Origin: CAZNYG01 sp964577205
GTDB taxonomy: Bacteria; Elusimicrobiota; Endomicrobiia; Endomicrobiales; CAIRNS01
DNA length: 6,095 nucleotides
Direction of reading: 5' to 3'
Assembly: GCA_964577205.1 (NCBI GenBank)
Contig: CAZNYG010000094.1
Span: forward strand, 1 to 6,095
Position numbers and translations under genes: made by a program. Positions 1 through 6,095 of the stretch are shown one piece after another. Each line of letters starts with the position of its first letter. Within the stretch, counting starts at the first letter, position 1. The notes under the pieces are model-generated. The model made no database searches and was not told where the DNA came from. It was given only the letters and a program-made list of their open reading frames with translations.

Positions 1-3000
1 CCGGCGCGGGTAACCGTCCGCTCAAGTCCCTTTCCGACACGCTGAAAGGCAAACAGGGCCGGTTCCGTCAGAACCTGCTCGGCAAGCGCGTCGACTACTC
101 CGGCCGCAGCGTTATCGTCGTGGGCCCGAACCTCAAGCTTCATCAGTGCGGCCTTCCGAAGGAGATGGCGCTCGAGCTGTTCAAACCGTTCATTATCCGT
201 GAACTGATAAAAGAGGAAAAAGTCACGCTGAAGGCCGCGCGCAAGATGCTTGAACGCGGGGCTTCCGGCGTATGGAATATCCTTGAGCGGGTGACGAAAC
301 ATCACCCCATCATGTTGAACCGCGCCCCAACCCTTCACCGGCTTGGCATCCAGGCGTTCGAACCGGTGCTTGTTGAGGGAAAATCCATCAATCTTCACCC
401 TCTGACCTGCGCGGCTTTCAACGCGGACTTCGACGGCGACCAGATGGCTGTCCACGTGCCTATCTCCATGGAAGCCCAGATGGAAGCGCGGCTGCTCATG
501 ATGTCCACCAACAACATACTTTCTCCCGCTTCCGGCCGTCCCATAGCGACCCCCAGCCAGGACATGGTGCTCGGCAGCTGCTATATGACTAAAGAGAAAG
601 CCGGCGTTCCAGGCGAAGGCATGATATTCTCCGGTGTAGACGAGGTTATCAGCGCGTATCAGTGCGGCAGAGTCGATCTGCATGCACGCATTAAAGTCGC
701 GGGTGTTACCTCGATCCGTGAAGCTCATCTTAAGCCGGAAGAGAATCGCGATGTAAACAAATGGAAAAACGATAAGGAACACCCTCTTTGCTACACAACA
801 GTTGGTCGAGTCCTTTTTAATGAGCATATTCCTCAGGAACTCCGCTTTGTCAACAAGGTTCTCGGCAAGAAAGAACTGGCCGAGCTTGTCGAACGCTGCT
901 ATAAGGAACTCGGGCATGCCCGCACGGTCGTCCTGCTCGACGAGATCAAGAATAACGGGTACCGTTTCGCCACCCTGGCCGGCGTATCGATCTCCATAGA
1001 ATCAATGAAGATACCGCCCCAGAAAGACAAAATGGTCAATGACGCCCGCCAGCAGATCAAGGACATCGAGAAACAGTCAAAACTCGGCCTTATCACCGAA
1101 AGCGAACGTTATAACAAGGTCATCGACATCTGGACCCACGTGACGGATAAGGTCGCTGATATCATGTTCGACGAGATGAAAAAAGATGAGTTCGTCCCTT
1201 ACAAAGCCGGCACGAACCGTTTCAACTCGATATTCATGATGGCGGACTCGGGCGCTCGCGGCTCCCGTCAGCAGGTGCGTCAGCTGGCAGGAATGCGCGG
1301 ATTGATGGCCAAACCGCAGAAGAAGCTGACCGGCGGCGTCGGCGAGATCATCGAATCCCCGGTCATTTCAAATTTCCGCGAAGGCCTGACCGTTCTCGAA
1401 TACTTTATTTCGACTCACGGCGGACGCAAAGGTCTGGCTGATACCGCTCTTAAGACCGCGGACGCCGGATACCTGACGCGCCGTCTGGTGGACGTCGCGC
1501 ACGATGTCGTCGTGACCGTGGACGATTGCAAAACCATCAACGGCGTTCGCGTCGGCACGCTGCAAAGCGGCGACGAAGTCATTGAAAAAATGGAAGAACG
1601 CATCGCCGGACGCGTCGCGTTGGACAACGTGGTCGGCATTATCCCGGACAAAGAAGGCGAACTGAAGGAAGAGGTCATCGTCCGCCGCGGAGAAACTATC
1701 ACCCCGGACATGGCTAAGAAACTTGTCCAGGCCGGTATTGAACGAATCGGTATACGCTCCGTCCTCACCTGTGAAGCGGAACGCGGCGTGTGCGCGAAAT
1801 GCTACGGCGTCCACCCTGCCACGGGAAAACTCGTGGAAGCCGGCGAAGCGGTAGGCATCATAGCCGCGCAGTCCATCGGAGAACCGGGCACTCAGCTGAC
1901 CCTTCGTACCTTCCATATCGGCGGCACGGCCAGCCGCGTCGTGAAACGTTCTGAGATCCATGCCGAAGCTGACGGCATAGCGAACTATCATAATCTCCGC
2001 GCCATTAAGAATAAAGAAGGGCTGATGATCGTCATCAGCAGGAACGCCGAACTGATCTTCACCGATAACGCGACCCACCGCCGCGAAACGTTCCAGTTGC
2101 CGTACGGCGCGCGCGTCAAAGTAGCCAACGGGAAACATGTCGCGAAAACCGAGCTGATGGCCGAATGGGATCCGCATTCCAAGCCGATCATCGCCGAGAC
2201 CGACGGCACGGTGGATCTCATAGACATTAAAGAGGGCGTCTCCCTTCATAAGGAAAAATCGAAGATCACCGGCCTTATCGAACGCGTCATAATAGAGCAT
2301 CCCGCGGAACGGCTGCGTCCCCGCATCGTCATCAAAAAGGACGGCAAGAAGGTCATGGAGTATCCTCTTCCCCTTGACACCAATCTTGTGGTGGAAGACG
2401 GCGATAAGATCAATGCCGGCGACATTCTGGCCAAGATCCCGCAGGAAGTCACAAAGACGAAGGACATCACCGGCGGCCTGCCCCGCGTGGCGGAACTCTT
2501 TGAAGGACGCCGTCCGAAGAACGCGGCTGTCGTGTCCGAGATCGATGGCGTCGTACACCTGGGCGAACCCACCGCCAAGGGCAACTTCAAAGTGGTCGTC
2601 ACCAACGAAGATACCGAAATGAAGCGCGAATACATCATCCCTTCGGGACGCCATCTCGTGGTGTACGAAGGCGACCGGGTCGGTGTCGGCGAACCTCTCT
2701 CCGATGGAGCGATCAATCCCCACGACATACTGAAAGTCAAAGGCCCCAAGGAAGTGCAGGAACACCTGGTGAATGAAATCCAGCAGGTGTACCGTCTGCA
2801 GGGCGTGACCATAAACGACAAGCACATCGAAGTCATAGTGCGGCAGATGCTGTCCAATGTCCGCATCACCGAATCCGGCGGCAGCGGTTTCCTCAACGGG
2901 GAGATCATCTCCAAGTTCAAATACGACCAGGAAAAACGCGCCATGAAGAAAAAAGGCGGGAAACTGCCGGTGGCGCAGCCGATCCTCCTGGGCATCACCA

Positions 3001-3200
3001 AAGCATCCCTCTCTTCGGACTCTTTCATATCCGCCGCGTCGTTCCAGGAAACCACCCGCATCCTGACGGAAGCGGCTGTTTCCGGCCAGATCGACTACCT
3101 GCGGGGCTTGAAAGAGAACGTTTCGATAGGGCACCTGATCCCTGCCGGGACGGGACTGCTGAAATCACAGGAAGCCGCAAAACTGCTTGTAGTGAAATAG
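1..3200 (+). CDS. rpoC: DNA-directed RNA polymerase subunit beta' (5' partial)
   Basis: Catalytic subunit of RNA polymerase; with beta it forms the active-site cleft. The reading frame is already open at base 3 and reads GAGNRPLKSLSDTLKGKQGR, so the true start lies upstream. About 1,065 codons are present, and alignment by memory to E. coli puts the first near residue 319. The NADFDGDQ motif (420-443) carries the three aspartates that hold catalytic magnesium. The bridge helix lies at about 1392-1499. Four cysteines at 1527, 1770, 1791 and 1800 match the second zinc site. The trigger-loop segment GIIAAQSIGEPGTQLTLRTF follows 1854. It is split by an SI3-type insertion (about 1935-2450) before KDITGGLPRVAELFEGRRPK. 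The protein ends soon after LIPAGTG, with a shorter tail than in E. coli. The stop is TAG at 3198. Oddities are Gly-Gly in the bridge helix and an extra KKLTGGVG stretch after LMAKPQ. The family assignment is certain; the lineage is not. Confidence 0.99.
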   Translation, partial: GAGNRPLKSLSDTLKGKQGRFRQNLLGKRVDYSGRSVIVVGPNLKLHQCGLPKEMALELFKPFIIRELIKEEKVTLKAARKMLERGASGVWNILERVTKHHPIMLNRAPTLHRLGIQAFEPVLVEGKSINLHPLTCAAFNADFDGDQMAVHVPISMEAQMEARLLMMSTNNILSPASGRPIATPSQDMVLGSCYMTKEKAGVPGEGMIFSGVDEVISAYQCGRVDLHARIKVAGVTSIREAHLKPEENRDVNKWKNDKEHPLCYTTVGRVLFNEHIPQELRFVNKVLGKKELAELVERCYKELGHARTVVLLDEIKNNGYRFATLAGVSISIESMKIPPQKDKMVNDARQQIKDIEKQSKLGLITESERYNKVIDIWTHVTDKVADIMFDEMKKDEFVPYKAGTNRFNSIFMMADSGARGSRQQVRQLAGMRGLMAKPQKKLTGGVGEIIESPVISNFREGLTVLEYFISTHGGRKGLADTALKTADAGYLTRRLVDVAHDVVVTVDDCKTINGVRVGTLQSGDEVIEKMEERIAGRVALDNVVGIIPDKEGELKEEVIVRRGETITPDMAKKLVQAGIERIGIRSVLTCEAERGVCAKCYGVHPATGKLVEAGEAVGIIAAQSIGEPGTQLTLRTFHIGGTASRVVKRSEIHAEADGIANYHNLRAIKNKEGLMIVISRNAELIFTDNATHRRETFQLPYGARVKVANGKHVAKTELMAEWDPHSKPIIAETDGTVDLIDIKEGVSLHKEKSKITGLIERVIIEHPAERLRPRIVIKKDGKKVMEYPLPLDTNLVVEDGDKINAGDILAKIPQEVTKTKDITGGLPRVAELFEGRRPKNAAVVSEIDGVVHLGEPTAKGNFKVVVTNEDTEMKREYIIPSGRHLVVYEGDRVGVGEPLSDGAINPHDILKVKGPKEVQEHLVNEIQQVYRLQGVTINDKHIEVIVRQMLSNVRITESGGSGFLNGEIISKFKYDQEKRAMKKKGGKLPVAQPILLGITKASLSSDSFISAASFQETTRILTEAAVSGQIDYLRGLKENVSIGHLIPAGTGLLKSQEAAKLLVVK

Positions 3201-3211
3201 ACTCTCAATTT

Positions 3212-3215
3212 GAGG
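3212..3215 (+). promoter_or_regulatory. Shine-Dalgarno site of rpsL
   Basis: GAGG lies 7 nt before the ATG at 3223, within the 22-nt rpoC-rpsL gap. It supports this start, and the product begins MPTINQL as expected for S12. The site falls in a small inverted repeat (3204-3214, CTCAA/TTGAG) that could pair weakly. Confidence 0.75.
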
Positions 3216-3222
3216 AACAACA

Positions 3223-3609
3223 ATGCCAACGATCAACCAGCTTATTGCCAACGGTAGAGAAGACATCAGCAAGAAAACAAAGTCGCCCGCGTTAAAGAAT
3301 TGTCCCCAGCGGCGCGGCGTATGCACGCGCGTTTACACGACGACGCCTAAAAAGCCGAATTCCGCGTTACGGAAAGTGGCGCGCGTAAAAATGACGTCGC
3401 AATACGAAGTGACGTCATACATCCCGGGTGTCGGGCACAACCTGCAGGAACATTCGATCGTCCTGCTCCGCGGCGGCCGCGTGAAAGACCTTCCCGGCGT
3501 CCGTTACCATATCATCCGCGGAACGCTCGATGCGACGGGCGTGGACGGGCGCAAACAGGCGCGCAGCAAATACGGAGCCAAAAAGGCAAAAGCCGGCGAT
3601 AAGAAATAA
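3223..3609 (+). CDS. rpsL: 30S ribosomal protein S12
   Basis: S12 sits at the 30S decoding centre, contacts 16S rRNA helices 18, 27 and 44, and controls decoding accuracy. The 128-residue product is of normal length. It shows the S12 signature from MPTINQLI through CPQRRGVCTRVYTTTPKKPN to GRKQARSKYG near the C-terminus. Residue numbering matches E. coli through the core. Lys43 (codon 3349-3351) and Lys88 (3484-3486), the classical streptomycin-resistance positions, are both wild-type lysine, so no target-site resistance is encoded here. Asp89 (3487-3489), the residue methylthiolated by RimO in bacteria that have it, is present. The basic tail, GAKKAKAGDKK, extends slightly beyond the E. coli protein. 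The gene starts 22 nt after rpoC and ends 24 nt before rpsG, consistent with cotranscription. Confidence 0.99.
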   Translation: MPTINQLIANGREDISKKTKSPALKNCPQRRGVCTRVYTTTPKKPNSALRKVARVKMTSQYEVTSYIPGVGHNLQEHSIVLLRGGRVKDLPGVRYHIIRGTLDATGVDGRKQARSKYGAKKAKAGDKK

Positions 3610-3623
3610 TCTTGACGGGATAA

Positions 3624-3627
3624 GAGG
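3624..3627 (+). promoter_or_regulatory. Shine-Dalgarno site of rpsG
   Basis: GAGG lies 6 nt before the ATG at 3634 and fixes the rpsG start. It forms part of a short motif (3611-3632) that resembles the sequence just upstream of fusA. Confidence 0.75.
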
Positions 3628-3633
3628 ATAAAA

Positions 3634-4113
3634 ATGCCACGGAAAAGTCTGAGACCCAGAGAACGCCGCGCACTGCCGGGACCGGATTCAAAATACAACT
3701 CGGTCCTTGTCACGCGGTTCATTAACAAACTGAATTTCGAAGGAAAAAAGAGCACCGCTGAAAAAGTCTTCTACGGCGCTTTGGAGATGGTCAAGGAGAA
3801 GGCGAACGAAGATCCGCTCGCGGTATTCACCCGGGCGATCGAGAACGTCCGTCCCCTGCTTGAAGTGCGCCCCCGCCGCGTCGGCGGTGCGACGTACCAG
3901 GTCCCCATGGAAGTGCCGCAGGTCCGCTCCATAACCATGGCGATCAGCTGGCTCATCCAGTTCGCCCAGGCCCGGACCGGGAAGCCGATGTTCGAAAGGC
4001 TGGGGCAGGAGATCCTGGACGCGAGCAAGAAAGAAGGTTCTGCCATGAAAAAACGTGAAGACACGCACCGCATGGCCGAGTCCAACAAAGCGTTCGCCCA
4101 TTATCGCTGGTAG
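3634..4113 (+). CDS. rpsG: 30S ribosomal protein S7
   Basis: S7 is a primary 16S rRNA-binding protein that nucleates assembly of the 30S head and lies near the E and P sites. The 159-residue product is close to the usual 156. Visible family motifs are MPRK at the N-terminus, EGKKSTAEK (residues 36-44), ENVRPLLEVRPRRVGGATYQ (70-89), which includes the rRNA-binding beta-hairpin, and KKREDTHRMAESNKAFAHYR (139-158) before the final Trp. It stops right after YRW, without the longer tail of the E. coli K-12 protein. In E. coli, S7 represses its operon by binding a structured rpsL-rpsG spacer of roughly 100 nt. Here that spacer is only 24 nt, so the same operator cannot be present at that place. The longest non-coding gap is downstream, before fusA. 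Confidence 0.99.
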   Translation: MPRKSLRPRERRALPGPDSKYNSVLVTRFINKLNFEGKKSTAEKVFYGALEMVKEKANEDPLAVFTRAIENVRPLLEVRPRRVGGATYQVPMEVPQVRSITMAISWLIQFAQARTGKPMFERLGQEILDASKKEGSAMKKREDTHRMAESNKAFAHYRW

Positions 4114-4245
4114 CGGCAGGGCTTCGGGCATAGTTGAATGTCTTTAAGGGTTAAAGGAGCATGTGACCGCTGAATGACCCGCAGACAGAGTATTAAAGAA
4201 GCACCATTTCCGCTTGACGCGGGTTACGGAGTATAAAGAATTATC
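4114..4245 (+). promoter_or_regulatory. rpsG-fusA intercistronic leader with mini-ORFs and a possible hairpin
   Basis: This 132-nt gap is the only spacer over 25 nt in the window. It has no recognisable gene, terminator or good promoter. It contains a strong Shine-Dalgarno, TAAAGGAG (4152-4159), not near fusA and followed by ATG TGA at 4161-4166. TGAATG stop-start junctions occur at 4135-4140 and 4171-4176. They bound an 11-codon frame (4138-4173) and a 20-codon frame (4174-4236), both in the same phase as rpsG and fusA. A possible stem pairs 4175-4182 with 4219-4226. Its last 33 nt contain a motif also found before rpsG. A role in ribosome delivery to fusA or in feedback control is inference; chance is a real alternative. 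Confidence 0.4.
4228..4231 (+). promoter_or_regulatory. possible, distant Shine-Dalgarno site of fusA
   Basis: GGAG ends 14 nt before the fusA ATG at 4246, farther than the usual 5-9 nt. The only purine-rich stretch at normal distance is AAAGAA (4235-4240), a poor match. The start itself is secure: an in-frame TAA lies at 4234-4236, no other ATG, GTG or TTG falls between, and the protein begins MREFPLEKIRNIGIVAHIDA as expected for EF-G. Confidence 0.4.
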
Positions 4246-6095
4246 ATGAGAGAATTCCCCCTCGAAAAAATTCGGAACATAGGTATTGTGGCGCATATTG
4301 ACGCGGGTAAGACCACGACGACGGAACGCATCCTGTTCTATACCGGCCGCATCTATAAGATCGGCGAAACCCATGAAGGCGGAGCCACCATGGACTGGAT
4401 GGAACAGGAACAGGAACGCGGCATCACTATCACGTCGGCGGCGACCTATTGCAAATGGCAGGACTGCCAGATCAACATCATCGACACCCCGGGCCACGTT
4501 GATTTTACCGCGGAAGTGGAGCGGTCTCTGCGCGTCCTCGATGGAGCCGTCGTCGTGTTCGATTCAGGCAACGGCGTCGAGCCTCAGTCGGAAACGGTAT
4601 GGCGTCAGGCCGACCGTTACGGCGTGCCCCGGCTTGTGTTCGGCAACAAAATGGACAAAGTCGGCGCAGACTTCTATATGCTGGTCGATTCTGTCACGGA
4701 AAAGCTGGGGGCGAACCCCATGCCGCTTCAGATACCCATAGGACAGGAAGACCAGTTCAAGGGGGTCGTGGACCTTGTCCAGATGAAAGGCCTGGTATGG
4801 CATAAAGAGGAACTGGGCGCGAAGTATGATGTCACTGATATCCCTGACGATCTGAAGCAGAAGGCCGCAGAATACCGCGAAAAGATGATAGAAAAACTCG
4901 CTGATTACAGCGAAGAAGTCATGCATAATTATATGGAAGGCAAGGACTGCACCGTTGAACAGATCAAGAAGGCGATCCGCGCGGCGACGCTGTCCGGGAA
5001 AGTCGTCCCGGTAATGTGCGGGACTTCATTCAAGAACAAAGGTGTGCAGCCGTTACTCGATGCCGTATGCGAATACCTTCCTTCGCCGGTTGACAAAATG
5101 GGCATTACCGGCATGAATCCCGACACTAATGAAGAAATTGTGCGCAAATCAGACGATAAAGAACCGTTCAGCGCCCTGGCGTTCAAGATCCAGGCCGATC
5201 CGTACGTGGGAAAAGTAACCTATTTCCGCGTCTATTCGGGAACGTTGGAAAGTGGTTCGTATGTTTATAATACGCGCAAACGCAACCGGGAAAGGATCTC
5301 CCGCATATTGCGCATGCACGCGAAAACCCGCGAAGAAGTCAAGCAGGTTTACGCGGGCGATATCGCGGCGGCGGTAGGGCTCAGGAGCACGGGTACGGGC
5401 GATACGCTGTGCGACGAAGATCATCCTATAGTGCTTGAATCGATGAACTTCCCGGAACCGGTCATTCACGTGGCGATCGAGCCGAAATCCAAAGCGGACG
5501 AGGAAAAGCTTGGCGTCGCGCTGAGCCGCCTGGCGGAAGAAGATCCAACGTTCAGGGTCCGTACCGATGAAGAGACCAGCCAGACCATCATTGGCGGCAT
5601 GGGTGAACTGCATCTTGAGATAATCGTAGACCGCATGAGACGCGAGTTCAATGTCCAGGCGAACGTCGGCAGGCCGCAGGTCGCTTACCGCGAAACGATC
5701 CGCAAGAAAGTGGAAGTCGAAGGGAAGTATATACGCCAGACGGGCGGCCGCGGCCAGTACGGCCATGTGTTCCTTCGACTGGAACCTCTGGAAGCGGGCA
5801 AGGGATTCGAGTTCGTCAACAAGATCGTTGGCGGCGTGATCCCCCGCGAATATATCCCCGCCGTGGAAAAGGGTACCAGGGAAGCGCTTCTTTCCGGAGC
5901 GCTGGCCGGCTATCCTCTTGTCGACCTCAGCGTGACGCTTTTCGACGGCTCTTTCCATGAGGTCGACTCTTCGGAAATGGCATTCAAGATCGCCGGATCG
6001 ATGGCGTTGAAGGATGGCGCGAAAAAAGCCAGTCCTCTTATTCTTGAACCGGTCATGAAAGTGGAAGTAGTCGTTCCGGAAACAGACATGGGTGA
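4246..6095 (+). CDS. fusA: Elongation factor G, EF-G (3' partial)
   Basis: EF-G is the GTPase that drives tRNA-mRNA translocation and, with RRF, ribosome recycling. The frame is open from ATG 4246 to the window end: 616 complete codons of about 700. Visible GTPase motifs are the P-loop AHIDAGKT (residues 16-23), switch I with RGITIT (58-63), DTPGH (80-84, His84 being the catalytic His), NKMD (134-137) and the G5-like GTSFKNKG (259-266). Domain II starts near 306 (EPFSALAFKIQADPYVGKV). Domain III holds GGMGELHLEI. Domain IV has the tip loop QTGGRGQYGH (498-507) and His571 in GSFHEVDSSE, matching E. coli His583. Domain V begins near 600 and is mostly cut off. I see no frameshift or missing key residue. 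The motifs fit the canonical fusA product rather than the tetracycline-protection or EF-G2 paralogues. The position after rpsG is the str-operon order. Confidence 0.99.
   Translation, partial: MREFPLEKIRNIGIVAHIDAGKTTTTERILFYTGRIYKIGETHEGGATMDWMEQEQERGITITSAATYCKWQDCQINIIDTPGHVDFTAEVERSLRVLDGAVVVFDSGNGVEPQSETVWRQADRYGVPRLVFGNKMDKVGADFYMLVDSVTEKLGANPMPLQIPIGQEDQFKGVVDLVQMKGLVWHKEELGAKYDVTDIPDDLKQKAAEYREKMIEKLADYSEEVMHNYMEGKDCTVEQIKKAIRAATLSGKVVPVMCGTSFKNKGVQPLLDAVCEYLPSPVDKMGITGMNPDTNEEIVRKSDDKEPFSALAFKIQADPYVGKVTYFRVYSGTLESGSYVYNTRKRNRERISRILRMHAKTREEVKQVYAGDIAAAVGLRSTGTGDTLCDEDHPIVLESMNFPEPVIHVAIEPKSKADEEKLGVALSRLAEEDPTFRVRTDEETSQTIIGGMGELHLEIIVDRMRREFNVQANVGRPQVAYRETIRKKVEVEGKYIRQTGGRGQYGHVFLRLEPLEAGKGFEFVNKIVGGVIPREYIPAVEKGTREALLSGALAGYPLVDLSVTLFDGSFHEVDSSEMAFKIAGSMALKDGAKKASPLILEPVMKVEVVVPETDMG

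Noticed and set aside
120..122. GTG as the start of the RNA polymerase gene
   Set aside because: The frame is open upstream to base 3 and reads conserved RpoC sequence (RPLKSLSDTLKGKQGRFRQN). GTG 120 is an internal valine, and the gene is cut by the window edge.
1368..3134. 588-codon open frame on the minus strand opposite rpoC
   Set aside because: It lies wholly inside the strongly conserved rpoC frame. Its translation is rich in Phe, Asp and His with no recognisable domain. A frame of this kind results from rpoC codon bias leaving few reverse-strand stops.
3349..3486. Possible streptomycin-resistance change in S12
   Set aside because: Codons 43 and 88 both encode Lys (AAA), and the PKKPNS and GGRVKDLPGV contexts are wild-type.
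4119..4129. CTTCGG tetraloop-like sequence just after rpsG as a terminator
   Set aside because: Only the closing C-G pair forms; the next bases do not pair and no U-tract follows.
3688..4131. 147-codon minus-strand open frame opposite rpsG
   Set aside because: It is antisense to the whole S7 core, with no motif and no supported start signal.
4214..4242. TTGACG followed by TATAAA as a promoter for fusA
   Set aside because: The spacing between the boxes is only 12 nt. Using AAGAAT as the -10 (16-nt spacing) would place the transcript start inside the fusA coding region. The parallel TTGACG before rpsG also lacks a correctly spaced -10.
4286..4741. 151-codon plus-strand open frame in another phase over the start of fusA
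   Set aside because: The true frame here encodes the EF-G P-loop, DTPGH and NKMD motifs. The alternative translation is Arg/Ser-rich and looks like an out-of-frame reading.
5149..5958. 269-codon open frame on the minus strand opposite fusA
   Set aside because: It is fully antisense to conserved EF-G domains II-IV, has no recognisable motif, and has the same codon-bias origin as the frame opposite rpoC.

Overview
This 6.1 kb window is a housekeeping stretch of a bacterial chromosome. It carries the RNA polymerase to str-operon junction on the + strand: rpoC (5' end missing), rpsL, rpsG and fusA (3' end missing). All four genes point the same way. The gaps are 22 nt (rpoC-rpsL), 24 nt (rpsL-rpsG) and 132 nt (rpsG-fusA). 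I see no terminator or convincing promoter between them, so one long transcript from an upstream rpoB/rpoC promoter is the simplest reading. The genes work together in gene expression: the catalytic beta' subunit of RNA polymerase, two 30S ribosomal proteins (S12 at the decoding centre, S7 in the head) and the translocase EF-G. No CRISPR array, mobile element, tRNA, rRNA or foreign-looking gene is visible.

Organism. The rpoC product has a long insertion in the trigger loop (the SI3 type seen in E. coli), which Gram-positive and Thermus-type enzymes lack. It also has a short lysine/glycine-rich insertion after the LMAKP motif, ahead of the bridge helix, of a kind I associate with Bacteroidota and PVC-like lineages. 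With rpoC placed directly before rpsL and base composition in the mid-50s % G+C (by eye), this suggests a Gram-negative-type bacterium, possibly of the PVC group (Verrucomicrobiota, Kiritimatiellota, Lentisphaerota) or a relative. The placement is an inference from memory and is weak below that level.

Layout. 1-3200: rpoC from about E. coli residue 319 to the stop, with the active-site aspartates, bridge helix, second zinc site and trigger loop all intact. 3223-3609: rpsL, wild-type at the streptomycin positions. 3634-4113: rpsG. 4114-4245: the only sizeable non-coding gap, a leader-like region with a strong but unused-looking Shine-Dalgarno, two TGAATG stop-start junctions and a possible hairpin next to the fusA start. 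4246-6095: fusA, open through the window end and lacking only most of domain V.

No new system is apparent. The observations most worth checking are the structure of the rpsG-fusA gap, a motif shared by the sequences just upstream of rpsG and fusA, and a Gly for Ala change in the beta' bridge helix.
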